This document shows, piece after piece, positions 31,546-41,247 of a stretch of 64,000 nt of DNA. Source of the stretch: Gracilariopsis chorda (lineage: Eukaryota > Rhodophyta > Florideophyceae > Gracilariales > Gracilariaceae); assembly GCA_003194525.1 (NCBI GenBank), contig NBIV01000159.1, forward strand, positions 110,589 to 174,588, given 5' to 3'. The translations under genes and the position numbers were made by a program. Numbering within the stretch: the stretch's first letter is position 1; each line of letters starts with the position of its first letter. The notes under the pieces are model-generated. The model saw only the letters and a list, made by a program, of their open reading frames with translations, made no database searches and had not been told where the DNA came from.

Positions 31546-34500
31546 CTATTCAAATGAGCAAAGGTTGCTTGCCTCTATCTTGATTAAACGCTTGCCGCTT
31601 GTATTTAGGAAATCCTCCAACATCGCGGGTAGATCTTCATTGACCTGTTTCAGCGGTTCCCAAGTAAAGTCAACAACATCAGGGAGTCCCTTCCATTCAA
31701 CGCGGATCCGCATGCCATCATCGTCCTTGCGAATATCGCATAGTGCCCGTGCGTCCTGGTAGGTAGTCTCACTGTGTCGGGCTGCATCCAACAACTTCGG
31801 TACTACCTCCTTCCCATCCATTGCTGCCCTGTATAGGATGATCCTGCGGGCATGGACTACCTCGACCTTACTGTCTATCAAGTTCTCCACTTTGAAGACC
31901 AAATCAGATCGGACTGCAATAATCCGTCTCGGCCCGCGCCAGATGAACTTGAGCTTGTGCCCCTTCTGTGTTGCGCGACGCAAGAGCACGAAGTCCCCAA
32001 CACAGAACTTGACCGGTCGAATGTTAGTGCGTTCGTTATGAACTTTGATGTGGCGTTCACGTTGCTTTTTGCATCTGTCCGCTACATCAAGATGCATGTC
32101 CTGCAGGGTAGATTGTAGGGCATCGATGCCGATTACTTGGCGCGCGCGTAGCTCGTCACCCGTCCGCGCAAGCTTATAGGTGGGCATGAACATGGCGCGA
32201 AGGATTGGGCGTTTTGGAATGTGTCCTGTAAACACTTCCAAGAGCGTACGGTACACTCCACTGACCTCTTTGTCTCGGAGGCCGATTCGCTTTACCGGGG
32301 CATGATTGAGGACACTTTGCACACATTCTGTCACGGCTGGCCAATCTTGCGGGGCTAGACGCCATTCGCTAAGTAGTGCTTTGCAAGCACGCAAAACCTT
32401 CCTGCAGATTCTCTCCACAGAACCGTTCGCCCACGGAGAGTAAGGGGTGGTAAAATGATGTGACACGTGAAATTCGTCCGTCAGCGCCTTCAACAGCTGA
32501 TTTTTGAAATGACTCGCTTGGTCGCTGGTCAACCAATCCATGGTCCCAAAACAACCCAACCACACAATCAGCGCGTCTGCGGCGGCTTCGCTGGTTGCCT
32601 CCTCCGTTGGCCAAAGCCAAACATAGGAGGAGTGATCGTCCCGGATCAGCAGTATATACTGCTTCTCGCCGACACCTTTCCCCATATAGAGAAAGTCAAG
32701 ATGAACCACCTCGTTGGGTTTCTCACCATGTAGCGCCTGCGCGAGCGGTCTAGGGATCAAGTCGCCAGCCTTAGTTACTAAACAGTGAAGGCAACCGCGT
32801 ACTAGCGCTTCAGCATCCCTATCCATTTTCGCCCAGTAGAAGTTCTCACGCAACACGCTCTTGGTTGCGTCCATTCCCCGATGGCCCATTGCACCACAGT
32901 GTGAAACGACTAGGATCTTAAGCTGTAGTTCGAGATCCTTCGCCGGTATCCAGATCCTACCATGCTTCTTGTAAAGTCTGTCATTGCTGTCAAGCATTAG
33001 TCCAGACTTGCTCTCCGCCGTATCCGTCTGCGACTTGCGTATCACGTCAATGTCCGGCCACACAATATCATCAGCGGATGGTATGATCTGTTCTGCAGAC
33101 TCGAGGAAGAGACGGCATACAGACTTGAGAGTCTTCTCACGCCGATACCCGCGCGCCCACCGCGTCAATATATCAGCGAATACGTTGGAAATTCCGCTCA
33201 CGTGTTCGATGACGTAGTCGAAACGGGACAGAAACAAAGCCCAGCGCTGCACCTTAGAGACAACGTGCCGTCCTAGTGCCGGCTCCAGCGCCAATGGTGC
33301 GAATACGAACAGCAGATTTCTATGATCTGTGTAAACGTGGGTATTAGATCCGTTCAGGAATAGGTAATCCAGCTTATCAAAAGTCTGGAATATCGCAAAC
33401 CCTTCCTTCTCGAAGGTACTCCATCCCACTTCAGCACCCTTAAAGGCACCGCCCAGGAATCCAAGCGGCTCATGCTTCTGCTCGCTCACTGGCAGGTCCA
33501 GCTGACTCTTGTGAGTCTGTGTCACTACCGCTGACCAATAACGGTCGGAAGCGTCTGTATACACACAAATATCCATGTCCTTTTTGGGGTATGCTAGCCT
33601 TACTGAGTTGCGCAGGGTGTCCTGTAATTCTAGGAATGTTCTTTCCTGGTTAGTGCCCCAGGACAGGCTGCTCAACGGCATGTTTCGTATCAATCGTTTC
33701 GTTCTTCTCCCAGAACGTTTGTAGGCTTCCTCAAGGACTTGCGTCAACGGCGCGCATCTCGTTGCAAAGTCAGGGATTGCCAGAGACATCCATCTACAAC
33801 AGTAAATGAAGTCAGACAGTTCTTTGGCCGTCTTTGGCGGCTCCATGTCTTTCAAACCTTCCAGCCTGGCCGGGTCCATCTCATACCCGTCCTTAGACAC
33901 TATACGTCCACACCATTTTAAACTCTTAGAGAAAAAAACGGACTTGCGCACGGACAAGAAGAGGTGGTGCCTAGTACAAATGCTGAAAAAGGTTTCGAGG
34001 ATATCGAGTAGCTTGTCCTCATCTTGGGCATGGAGGTTGAAATCATCGAGCCAAGCTTTCATATTATCCCGCAGCTCGCGAAATAGAGGCTCCACTGAGC
34101 TCTGGAAATAGGATGTTGCATTCGCTAGTCCAGGTAGAAAACGTTTCGAAGCAACGACCCTCTTCGGGGTTACGATCCCACACGCAGTGTACGACTCCGG
34201 GTCCAATGGCAGTTGCCAATATCCAGATACGAAGTCCATGCATGCAAAACAAATGCTGCCCGCAAAATCGTTGACCTCCGAATCAATGTGGGGCATTGGC
34301 CACGATTCCTTCACTGTAGCAGCATTAACCGGACGAAGATCGATCGCCATTCTGTACTTCGCCTTCGATCCGGGTTTTGGGACCAGCAGAGGGGCTGCTT
34401 GCCATTCTGCTGTGGGCAGGTCAAAGCAAAATCCCATCTCAACGGGCGTGTCGACATACTTGTCGAGAAACGCACGCTGCTCAAGGGAGTAGCGCCTCGC

Positions 34501-34590
34501 CTGAACTCTGATTGGGCGTTTGCCTGGCTCCAGGCGCACCTTCATAGGCTTAACATCGGCTGGCAAGGATTTTCCCAGCCGAAGTCGAAA
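31546..34590 (-). CDS. gypsy-2 pol: RT, RNase H, integrase, chromodomain-like end
   Basis: One uninterrupted frame of about 1006 codons from the TTG at 34566, and open a little further upstream where FRLRLGKSLPAD continues the usual RT lead-in. Seen in order: RT (RMAIDLRPVN, ACMDFVSGYWQL, catalytic box WLDDFNLHA); RNase H (VYTDASDRYW, VYTDHRN); integrase zinc finger (HCGAMGHRGM to CLHCL); integrase core with Asp in VHLDFLYM, Asp in LTSDQASHF and Glu in NGSVERICR; and a C-terminal chromodomain-like segment (RVEWKGLPDVVDFTWEPLKQ). All catalytic residues seem present, so this is the most intact polyprotein in the window. The join to gag-pro is one base out of frame at a T4 run near 34590. Confidence 0.9.
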   Translation of the reverse strand, partial: FRLRLGKSLPADVKPMKVRLEPGKRPIRVQARRYSLEQRAFLDKYVDTPVEMGFCFDLPTAEWQAAPLLVPKPGSKAKYRMAIDLRPVNAATVKESWPMPHIDSEVNDFAGSICFACMDFVSGYWQLPLDPESYTACGIVTPKRVVASKRFLPGLANATSYFQSSVEPLFRELRDNMKAWLDDFNLHAQDEDKLLDILETFFSICTRHHLFLSVRKSVFFSKSLKWCGRIVSKDGYEMDPARLEGLKDMEPPKTAKELSDFIYCCRWMSLAIPDFATRCAPLTQVLEEAYKRSGRRTKRLIRNMPLSSLSWGTNQERTFLELQDTLRNSVRLAYPKKDMDICVYTDASDRYWSAVVTQTHKSQLDLPVSEQKHEPLGFLGGAFKGAEVGWSTFEKEGFAIFQTFDKLDYLFLNGSNTHVYTDHRNLLFVFAPLALEPALGRHVVSKVQRWALFLSRFDYVIEHVSGISNVFADILTRWARGYRREKTLKSVCRLFLESAEQIIPSADDIVWPDIDVIRKSQTDTAESKSGLMLDSNDRLYKKHGRIWIPAKDLELQLKILVVSHCGAMGHRGMDATKSVLRENFYWAKMDRDAEALVRGCLHCLVTKAGDLIPRPLAQALHGEKPNEVVHLDFLYMGKGVGEKQYILLIRDDHSSYVWLWPTEEATSEAAADALIVWLGCFGTMDWLTSDQASHFKNQLLKALTDEFHVSHHFTTPYSPWANGSVERICRKVLRACKALLSEWRLAPQDWPAVTECVQSVLNHAPVKRIGLRDKEVSGVYRTLLEVFTGHIPKRPILRAMFMPTYKLARTGDELRARQVIGIDALQSTLQDMHLDVADRCKKQRERHIKVHNERTNIRPVKFCVGDFVLLRRATQKGHKLKFIWRGPRRIIAVRSDLVFKVENLIDSKVEVVHARRIILYRAAMDGKEVVPKLLDAARHSETTYQDARALCDIRKDDDGMRIRVEWKGLPDVVDFTWEPLKQVNEDLPAMLEDFLNTSGKRLIKIEASNLCSFE

Positions 34591-36311
34591 ACCTGCTTGT
34601 ATTTCTTGAACAAGCGTGTAAGCCTGCTCGCACCACTTGTCGAGAGGCCATTGGCCCGCGCCTCCTCGACCTTTCCATCTAGTGCCACTTCTAGATCCTC
34701 TTTCGGGTCCTCGCCCAAGTCAACATACACGTCACTATCCTCCAGCATGTCCTCTTCTGCCCCCCAAGTGCTATGGTAAGTGCTGCCATGCTCAAAGGCT
34801 CTGGACTGCAGAATGCTGTGGATCGAGCCATCTATGGGATTTTGGGCGTCGGCCTGCGCCTTCTCGAGGAGTTCGGGTATGTTTAGCACTCCATCATGTC
34901 GATCGCACACGGCCGCCATCAAAGTGCGATTGTCTAGTCCAATGGCTGACAGCACTTTTCTCCCGATTATTGCGTACTTCGTATCACCGTCGCTCACCAG
35001 CCATTCCATGCCGCGCATCATCATTTTTGTGCCATGACGTATGCGTAGCATGACGTTGGACGTCACTTTGTGGCTGCAACGTAGAGGCGCTGCCTCCAGA
35101 CTGGCGTTGCTGTACTCGAGCGTCTCGTCAAGTTCGATGACTTGGAGGCTCGCGTCCGCCTCTAGCATAAGGGTGAGCAAGCTTGGTGGAATCACATTGA
35201 TATCGGATCCTTGATCAGCAAGAACAATGCCTTCCACCGCACCAGTACAGGACGTAGCAGAGAAAAGAGAAGAATTCTCTTCGATTTCTGCTCCACCGAC
35301 GGTCCCAATGTTGCCTTTGTACTTTTGCCCTTTGCGCTTCTTTTCGGCCCCCTTGCGGGCCTTTTTCGCCTCGTGGTACTCGGCGAAAGGTTTCTTCTTA
35401 TCCTCGTCTGACGTGATCGGGCACTCGTTCATGTAATGGTGCCCGTCACAGACTGGATTCAGACAGCTTGGTCTGTCTCTTTTTGGCTTCTCTTTTCCAG
35501 CATTTCTTTTTCCATTTGAGCCTGAACCACTCGCGCCCTTCTGTTTACGCCGATCCTTGTTAGCACGGTCAGGCTTGGGGCCCTCCTTGTGCTCCAAGTC
35601 ATCGTCAGAATCAGAGAAGTTGCTGCGAGCCTTGAAGCCCTTCGCTGCTTCGTGACGGTCGATCTGCTTCGCCTCCTTCACGAGCTCGCGCATGAAGGCC
35701 TTGTAGTTCTTCTTGAATCCCTCCTCCTTACGGAGTTTGATGGTCAAAAGCATACGTTTTTTGAGCTGCTCGTGTGTCACACGTTTAATAACATGCTCGA
35801 CAGCAAGCTGTGGCTGTTTCTCGATAAACTCGGAATAACCCAGGTTCTCAAGTGTAGTGCTGTATTTCAGTCCCAGCTACAGGACTTGCATCTCCAGGCT
35901 GTTGCTTTTCGTATTCTTGTCCATCCTGACATACTTCAAGCCTCTCTCAATCTGGGCTAAGTCGTACTCTTCAGGATTCACCCGAGCTCGTTCCTCCACT
36001 CACTGGCGCAGATGCTGCTCTGTGATGTCCTCAACGCTATCTACTGCGACCCAACAAGCTGTCACAAACATGTCCAGGACTGGCTTAGTAATAGAGTTCC
36101 GAAGGGTCGTCAACGGAACCTGAATGCCTAATTCTGCATTTTTCTCGGCTATCTGCCTCTCATACACTTCCCGTTTCTGCTTAAAAAGGACAAAGTACTC
36201 TGTGCTGATATCCTTCAAACGCGGGGCTTCGACCGACTCAATGATTGTTTGACGCACTGTATCAGTTGCCGTCTCCGGCCCTGACCCAGCGACATTCTCC
36301 GAGTTCGACAT
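34542..36311 (-). pseudogene. gypsy-2 gag-protease
   Basis: The ATG at 36311 is just inside the 5' LTR. One frame runs to 34542 with two in-frame stops, TGA 36000-36002 and TAG 35877-35879, and no frameshift. It encodes a helical Gag, a basic Lys-rich linker, a Cys/His knuckle of the form CLNPVCDGHHYMNEC, and a retropepsin-like site (VLADQGSDINVIP). The final codons overlap pol in a different frame. Related in layout to the gag-protease of element C. Confidence 0.75.
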
Positions 36312-36362
36312 CTTCGGCTCCGAACAAATAACTTCCCTAGAGCACTTTCGCGAAGTAATTAC

Positions 36363-36728
36363 TGTAACGACTCAAATAGATAGCTCCCTCTTCGTCAACC
36401 GCTGATCGTCCTCGAGCTCTCTTCGACCCACAGAAAAACACGTCGGCTCTGTCACCCCGCTAGTCGTTGCCACTAGAGAGCGATGCCTTTATAGCCCGAG
36501 CCCAAAGGCCCGGTTGTTTTTCACTAGTCACGTCAAGCCAAATCGGTGTCGCCCGATTACAGCACTGTCGAACGCACCCGAAGGGTTGCGTGCTAGTTCA
36601 CAATTAAAGGTAGATATGTAGCGTCTGTGTCAAGGTTGTTTGGCGGATGTCCAAGCCTTGACCAAATCGCCTGCATCCCACAGATAGTTTGGACACAACA
36701 AAAGTCTAAAATGCAACCAGTGGTTACA
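36363..36728 (-). repeat. gypsy-2 5' LTR
   Basis: 366 bp, same ends as the copy at 31144 (TGTAAC...GTTACA). Confidence 0.92.
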
Positions 36729-39700
36729 ATTGGGACGCAGAAAACGATGCATATCTTGCTGTAGAGGTGCACAACCTTCAAACGAAGACTGAAACCTTTC
36801 CAGCGAAATGTTCCTTTGTACATGGCAGGACGTTTTCTACAGACCTTAAAACAGAGACGGCAGCTATGCTCTCTGCCCCACGATTTAAGGAAATACTGAT
36901 CAACACATGCGCCAACAGGTCTTCAATCATGTCCTACGCTCAATATCGAGCATACTGCGAGGACCTCAGCGTTCCGATGAACATAGTTATTGATTCACGC
37001 CGCTCAAGGTTCGGAAGTGATGGCACAATCAACGCGATTGGCACTACGATAGTTCCCGTTCCTTTCAAAAGCTTCAAACTAGTGATAGAAGTCACATTCC
37101 AGATAATGAAGAACAATGTACCGTCATTACTGAGCATGAAGGACATGAATGACACCAGATTGGGCTTCAGTATTCAGAAAGAAGTTGTAAGGTTCAAAAA
37201 CGCAGAAAAGAATCTAGCTATGGAGAACTATTATCTTTGTTCACCGATGGAGGCCTGAAAATCTGGTTTTGCGCTTTACACTGAATCAGAGCTTCCGAAG
37301 CATCACCGCTTATTTGGCCATCTTTCGGTTCAAGCATTGGACAACTTGCTTAAGCGTGCAAACCCTGAAGATTTAGGCAGCTCCATACGCAAGACTCTTG
37401 ATAATATTCTCCGTGAGTGCGAGGTCTGCATCCAAAACGCTGCTAAGGCACGCCGTTTGAAAGTTACCATTGGCACGGGTGATCTGCGTTTCATCCAAAT
37501 TGTCGCCGTAGATGTGATGTAAATCAACAGTCGACATGTACTACATCTATTAGATGAAGTTATTCACTTCAGCACGGCTCAGTTCCTAAAGAACATGACA
37601 TCTCAGAATGTGTGAAAAAATATCCTAAAGTGCTGGATTAGTGTTACGTAGGACCTACAGACTTTCTTCATGTTGATTAGGGGTCGAACTTCGTTTCCAC
37701 AGAGCTGGCAGCAAACGCTACAGTAGATGGCGTGTCTATAGTTGAGGCTCCGATTGAATCTCCCTCTAACATGTCTCACGTTGAAAGATATCACGCCCCA
37801 CTACGCGTTGCATACAGTAGGATTCGTGACTCCATGCCATGCTCGGAGACTAATGACGAATGCCTACAAATGGCCATAAAGAGCTTCAATGACACCAACA
37901 GACCAGAAGGTCTATGTCCAACACTACTCGTCTTTGGGGCTTTGCCTCGTGCAGCAAAGAACGTATGTGCTGAAACACAGCTAAAACGAGCAAGAGCAAT
38001 GGACGCCGCCACGAAGGCAGTTCCGAAGGAGCAGCATGCGAGATGAATTTCGTTTGGCCAAAGACATGATCATGGACCTAAGCGTGTAGAAGTTGGTACT
38101 GAGCTCCGAAAGCTCTCTGCTGGATCACCGTCGTATGTCTATGGCGGTAAGAGTGAAAGATGGGAAGGTCCATTTCCTTTCATTCAGAATGACGGTGAGA
38201 CAGTCATGGTTTAACTGCCTTCGAAGCATAAGATCTTTCGATCAACTGTAGTGAAGCCAGTTATTCGCTCTATTCTTGAAGAGTAATCTGTTGATATGCC
38301 TAGTTTTAATTCTGGAATTATTAGTAGTATACCAGGATTCCAAGCTCCTGATGAAGGTACTGCGATTGGGAAAGAAGAGTGCGCAGCAATGATTGGTTCA
38401 ACGAAGATTGTAATTGCACCGCAAAGCGACTCCCATATGTTTGAAGATGCTCGAAGGAAAGAACTGGAAGGATTTATGAAAAATGGTAAATCCAACGTGG
38501 TAAAGCGCTCCTCCGTTCCTCATTGTATCCGAATATTCGGTACTCGTTTCTTCGACGCATACAAAACAATCGAAGGCAACGAAATCAAGAAGTCTCGTCT
38601 TGTAGCGCAGAACTATTCTGACTTAGAAGCGTCTTCAGTATCAACCAAGGCGCCAACAGTTAGCAGACTTAGACTACCTCTCACAATATCCTTCGCCGCG
38701 TGTCTACAGAGCTTCAGATCATACTTTCGTGATATCTCTCAAGCATACGTGCAGTCCGAGTCGTTTCTTGAACGAAAATGTTTTTTACATCCGCCGGTTG
38801 AGGTGAAACAGGGCGATAACGACATTATCTTAGCTCAAAAGCCTCTTAGCGGAATACCAGAGAGCGTTCTAGACTGGTCGTTAACGTACCAAACCTATCA
38901 TAAGGATGCACTTGGAATGAAAGCAACCAGGGTGGACCAATGTGTTCTGTATCGCAGGAAAGAAAGTCAATTGGACGATGTGACCGCATTGCAAGTCGAT
39001 GATTCATATAAATATGGCTCATATGAGTTCCTGGAATTTGAGCAGAGAATGTGTTGGTTCAAGTCGAAGCCACGCAAACTGCTTGAAAGCGAAAAAGATG
39101 GTGTATTCAACGGGGTGCATATTTCAAAGGGAAAGGGTGGAATATACAACATGACCCAAGCTGAAAAGTTTAATTCTCTTACGTTTGTCACTAATGCAGA
39201 TGAGTTTAAACGCGTTGTTGCTTCAGTACAGTACATTTGTAACTGTATTCGTCCGGATATATGTACCGCAGTTCAACTACTTGCTTCAAATGTTAGTGGA
39301 CCATCTGATGTTCAGATTAAGGATCTGAACTCTGCCGTGAAGCATTGCATTTCCACTAGTGATACTGTTTTACGCTTTGTTCCACTTGATCTTGCCTCAC
39401 TTCGTTTAGTATTAGTGACAGATGCATCATTTGCAAATGCACCTGAACTGAAATCACAACTTAGCTTCGTGGTATTGATAGGGGACAAGGACAGTAGAGC
39501 TAATATTCTCCACTATGGCAGCTCACGTTGTAAGAGAGTTACCCGATCGGTGATGGCTGCTGAGATTCATGCTCTAGTCTACGGTTTTGAAAATGCATAT
39601 ATCGCCAGGGATATTGTTTCAGAGATATTAGGCCGCTCGGTTGCTGTGGATGCCTTTATTGATTCCCGGACACTATTCATTGTTGTTCCAAAGAACGCTG

Positions 39701-39957
39701 GAACATTGGGAAAGAGACTACAGATTGACTTCCGCGCTCTAAAACAAAGTCATGAGAACGGAGAGCTAAGAAATTTAGCGGGGATACCAAGCAAGGAGAA
39801 TATTTCCGACGCTATGACAATACCATGTACGTGGACTCAGCATTCGTTACAGAGTGTCATGAAGGAAAATAGATTTTCTGTTGATGTACAGAAATGGGCT
39901 CGTACCTTCAAAGAATGTCGAGAAGAGAAAAACTGTGAGTGTGGAAGTTACGAGTAG
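36729..39957 (+). pseudogene. E1 copia pol: protease region, integrase, RT, RNase H
   Basis: The frame resumes in phase after gypsy-2. Seen: a region to 37255, possibly the protease; the GAG-pre-integrase zinc site (HRLFGHLS then CEVCIQNA, 37300-37440); a frameshifted integrase core near 37520-37730; the integrase end with Glu in HVERYHAPLR (37732-38046); RT (RDISQAYVQ, catalytic LQVDDS near 38990); and RNase H (VTDASFAN, VMAAEIHALVYG, FIDSRTLF). Copia pol makes and inserts the cDNA. Premature stops in otherwise continuous frames: 37256, 38044, 38212, 38284. The RT-RNase H part (38296-39957, 553 codons) is still open. Confidence 0.82.
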
Positions 39958-40410
39958 TTTGGGCTTTGGAGAGGACCCCTTCTTGCCGTACTGGACATTG
40001 GTGATCGCGTACGGTGATATTGTAGTCGTGGTGATTTTACATGACAGGCCCGGCGAAGATGGAGCTGTTATCCATCACGAAGTTGCTTTATAGGAGAGAT
40101 CGAACTGGATATGGACAAGGTCGTAGCTGTGATCCGTGCATATGTATGCCTATCTTACTCACGATTACAGCAGTTCATATGTATTAGTATTGCTTATGCG
40201 CTACCTAACTAGCTGTTCTGAGCGCAATAGTATTCCTACGAAATAAAATAAGAGCTTCACTTCTGTTTTCATCTACATTGCTTTCCGTACGTCCGTGCTC
40301 CGTGCCTGCCGTACCATCTTGCGTATGCTTGTCTCCACAGGCCTCAGCAGCGTATTTACGGACTGCCGCGCATCAGCGCCTTGTAGTTCGAATAATCCGC
40401 CCATTTGATA
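39934..40410 (+). repeat. E1 3' LTR-like repeat
   Basis: It matches 23561-24036. The match stops at TTTGATA, where gypsy D coding sequence begins. It overlaps the end of the RNase H ORF. Confidence 0.65.
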
Positions 40411-40857
40411 ACTTTCTAGGTTTCAAAGTTTCTGATCAGGGTTTATCTACTCAAGACTACCTGATATCGTCTATCCGAGCCTCCCATACAACTACAATGC
40501 TGAATCACAACAAGCGGTTTGTGGTATATGCCGACTTTTACCACCGCTTCGTAAAGGGTTACGCTAGATTTTTGCGGCCACTCACGGACCTGCTCCGTGC
40601 CCATTGCTTCGAATGGACCCTCTGTCATCAGTCAGCGTTTGACAGCATCAAACAGGCACTTACAATGGCACCACTCCTCGCCCATGCTGACCAGATGAAG
40701 CGGTTCATCGTCGCCACCGACGCCTATAAGCCTGCGGTTGGCGCCACGTTACCACAGGATAAACATCCGATTGCGTTCATGTCACACCGACTGTCTCCAA
40801 CAGAAGCAAATTACGAAACTTTTGACCAGGGACTCCTCGCTGTTATGATTCCGCTAC
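40411..40857 (+). pseudogene. Truncated gypsy D pol, left part (RT end and RNase H)
   Basis: The frame begins abruptly at the E1 edge inside RT (FLGFKVSDQGLSTQ) and continues through FVKGYARFLRPLTDLLR, ATDAYKPAVGA and SHRLSPTEANYETFDQ. It closely resembles the matching part of gypsy-1 pol. It is then cut by element C after LLAVM. The RT catalytic box and everything before it are absent. Confidence 0.8.
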
Positions 40858-41219
40858 TGTTGGTCGCGTACGACACGCGGAGGAAATGAATGGGACTCGC
40901 AGCTGTGCAAGAACGGCAAGAACACGGGTACAAGCCCTCAGAAAACTGTCTGAGGTTGCTCCCTTCCTCCAAGGCCACTTCGTCTTGGAGGTCGGGCTTT
41001 TATTCTGCGCTCCAGTTCCACACAGAGCCTCTCGCAGTCTGCTGCGTAGGGTGATCTGTGCGGTATCTTCTGAAAGTTACCTACGACTGCGTAGGTTTCC
41101 CGCGCATGCTGTATCAAAATCAAAGTAATTCAATTCGATACTACATTGGGTAGCGCTGGTTGCCCAATTGGCGTAGACTGCATCAACTAACGCTGTCGAA
41201 TATTCTCGGTGCATCAACA
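40858..41219 (-). repeat. Element C 3' LTR
   Basis: 362 bp, TGTTGGTCGCG...GCATCAACA. Confidence 0.85.
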
Positions 41220-41247
41220 GTGCCCCAAAGTCAAACATCTTGTTCGA

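Larger units (their letters stand above)
31144..36728 (-). mobile_element. Ty3/gypsy retrotransposon gypsy-2 (oomycete/alga type), near full length
   Basis: 5585 bp with two 366-bp LTRs that begin TGTAAC and end GTTACA, flanked by ATTG (31140-31143 and 36729-36732). The LTRs differ at about seven positions. The coding strand is minus, with gag-protease then a long pol. It is inserted in copia E1. Its pol is of the lineage shared with element C rather than the gypsy-1 lineage. Confidence 0.92.
23561..40410 (+). mobile_element. Ty1/copia retrotransposon E1, split by two nested gypsy elements
   Basis: It is bounded by diverged direct repeats of about 476 bp (23561-24036 and 39934-40410). Without the two inserts it is about 5.9 kb. 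Domain order on the plus strand is gag, protease region, integrase, reverse transcriptase, RNase H, which is the copia order. The left flank is the LINE fragment. The right flank is truncated gypsy D rather than the rest of the LINE, so the right side was rearranged or the element landed on a junction. Confidence 0.8.
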
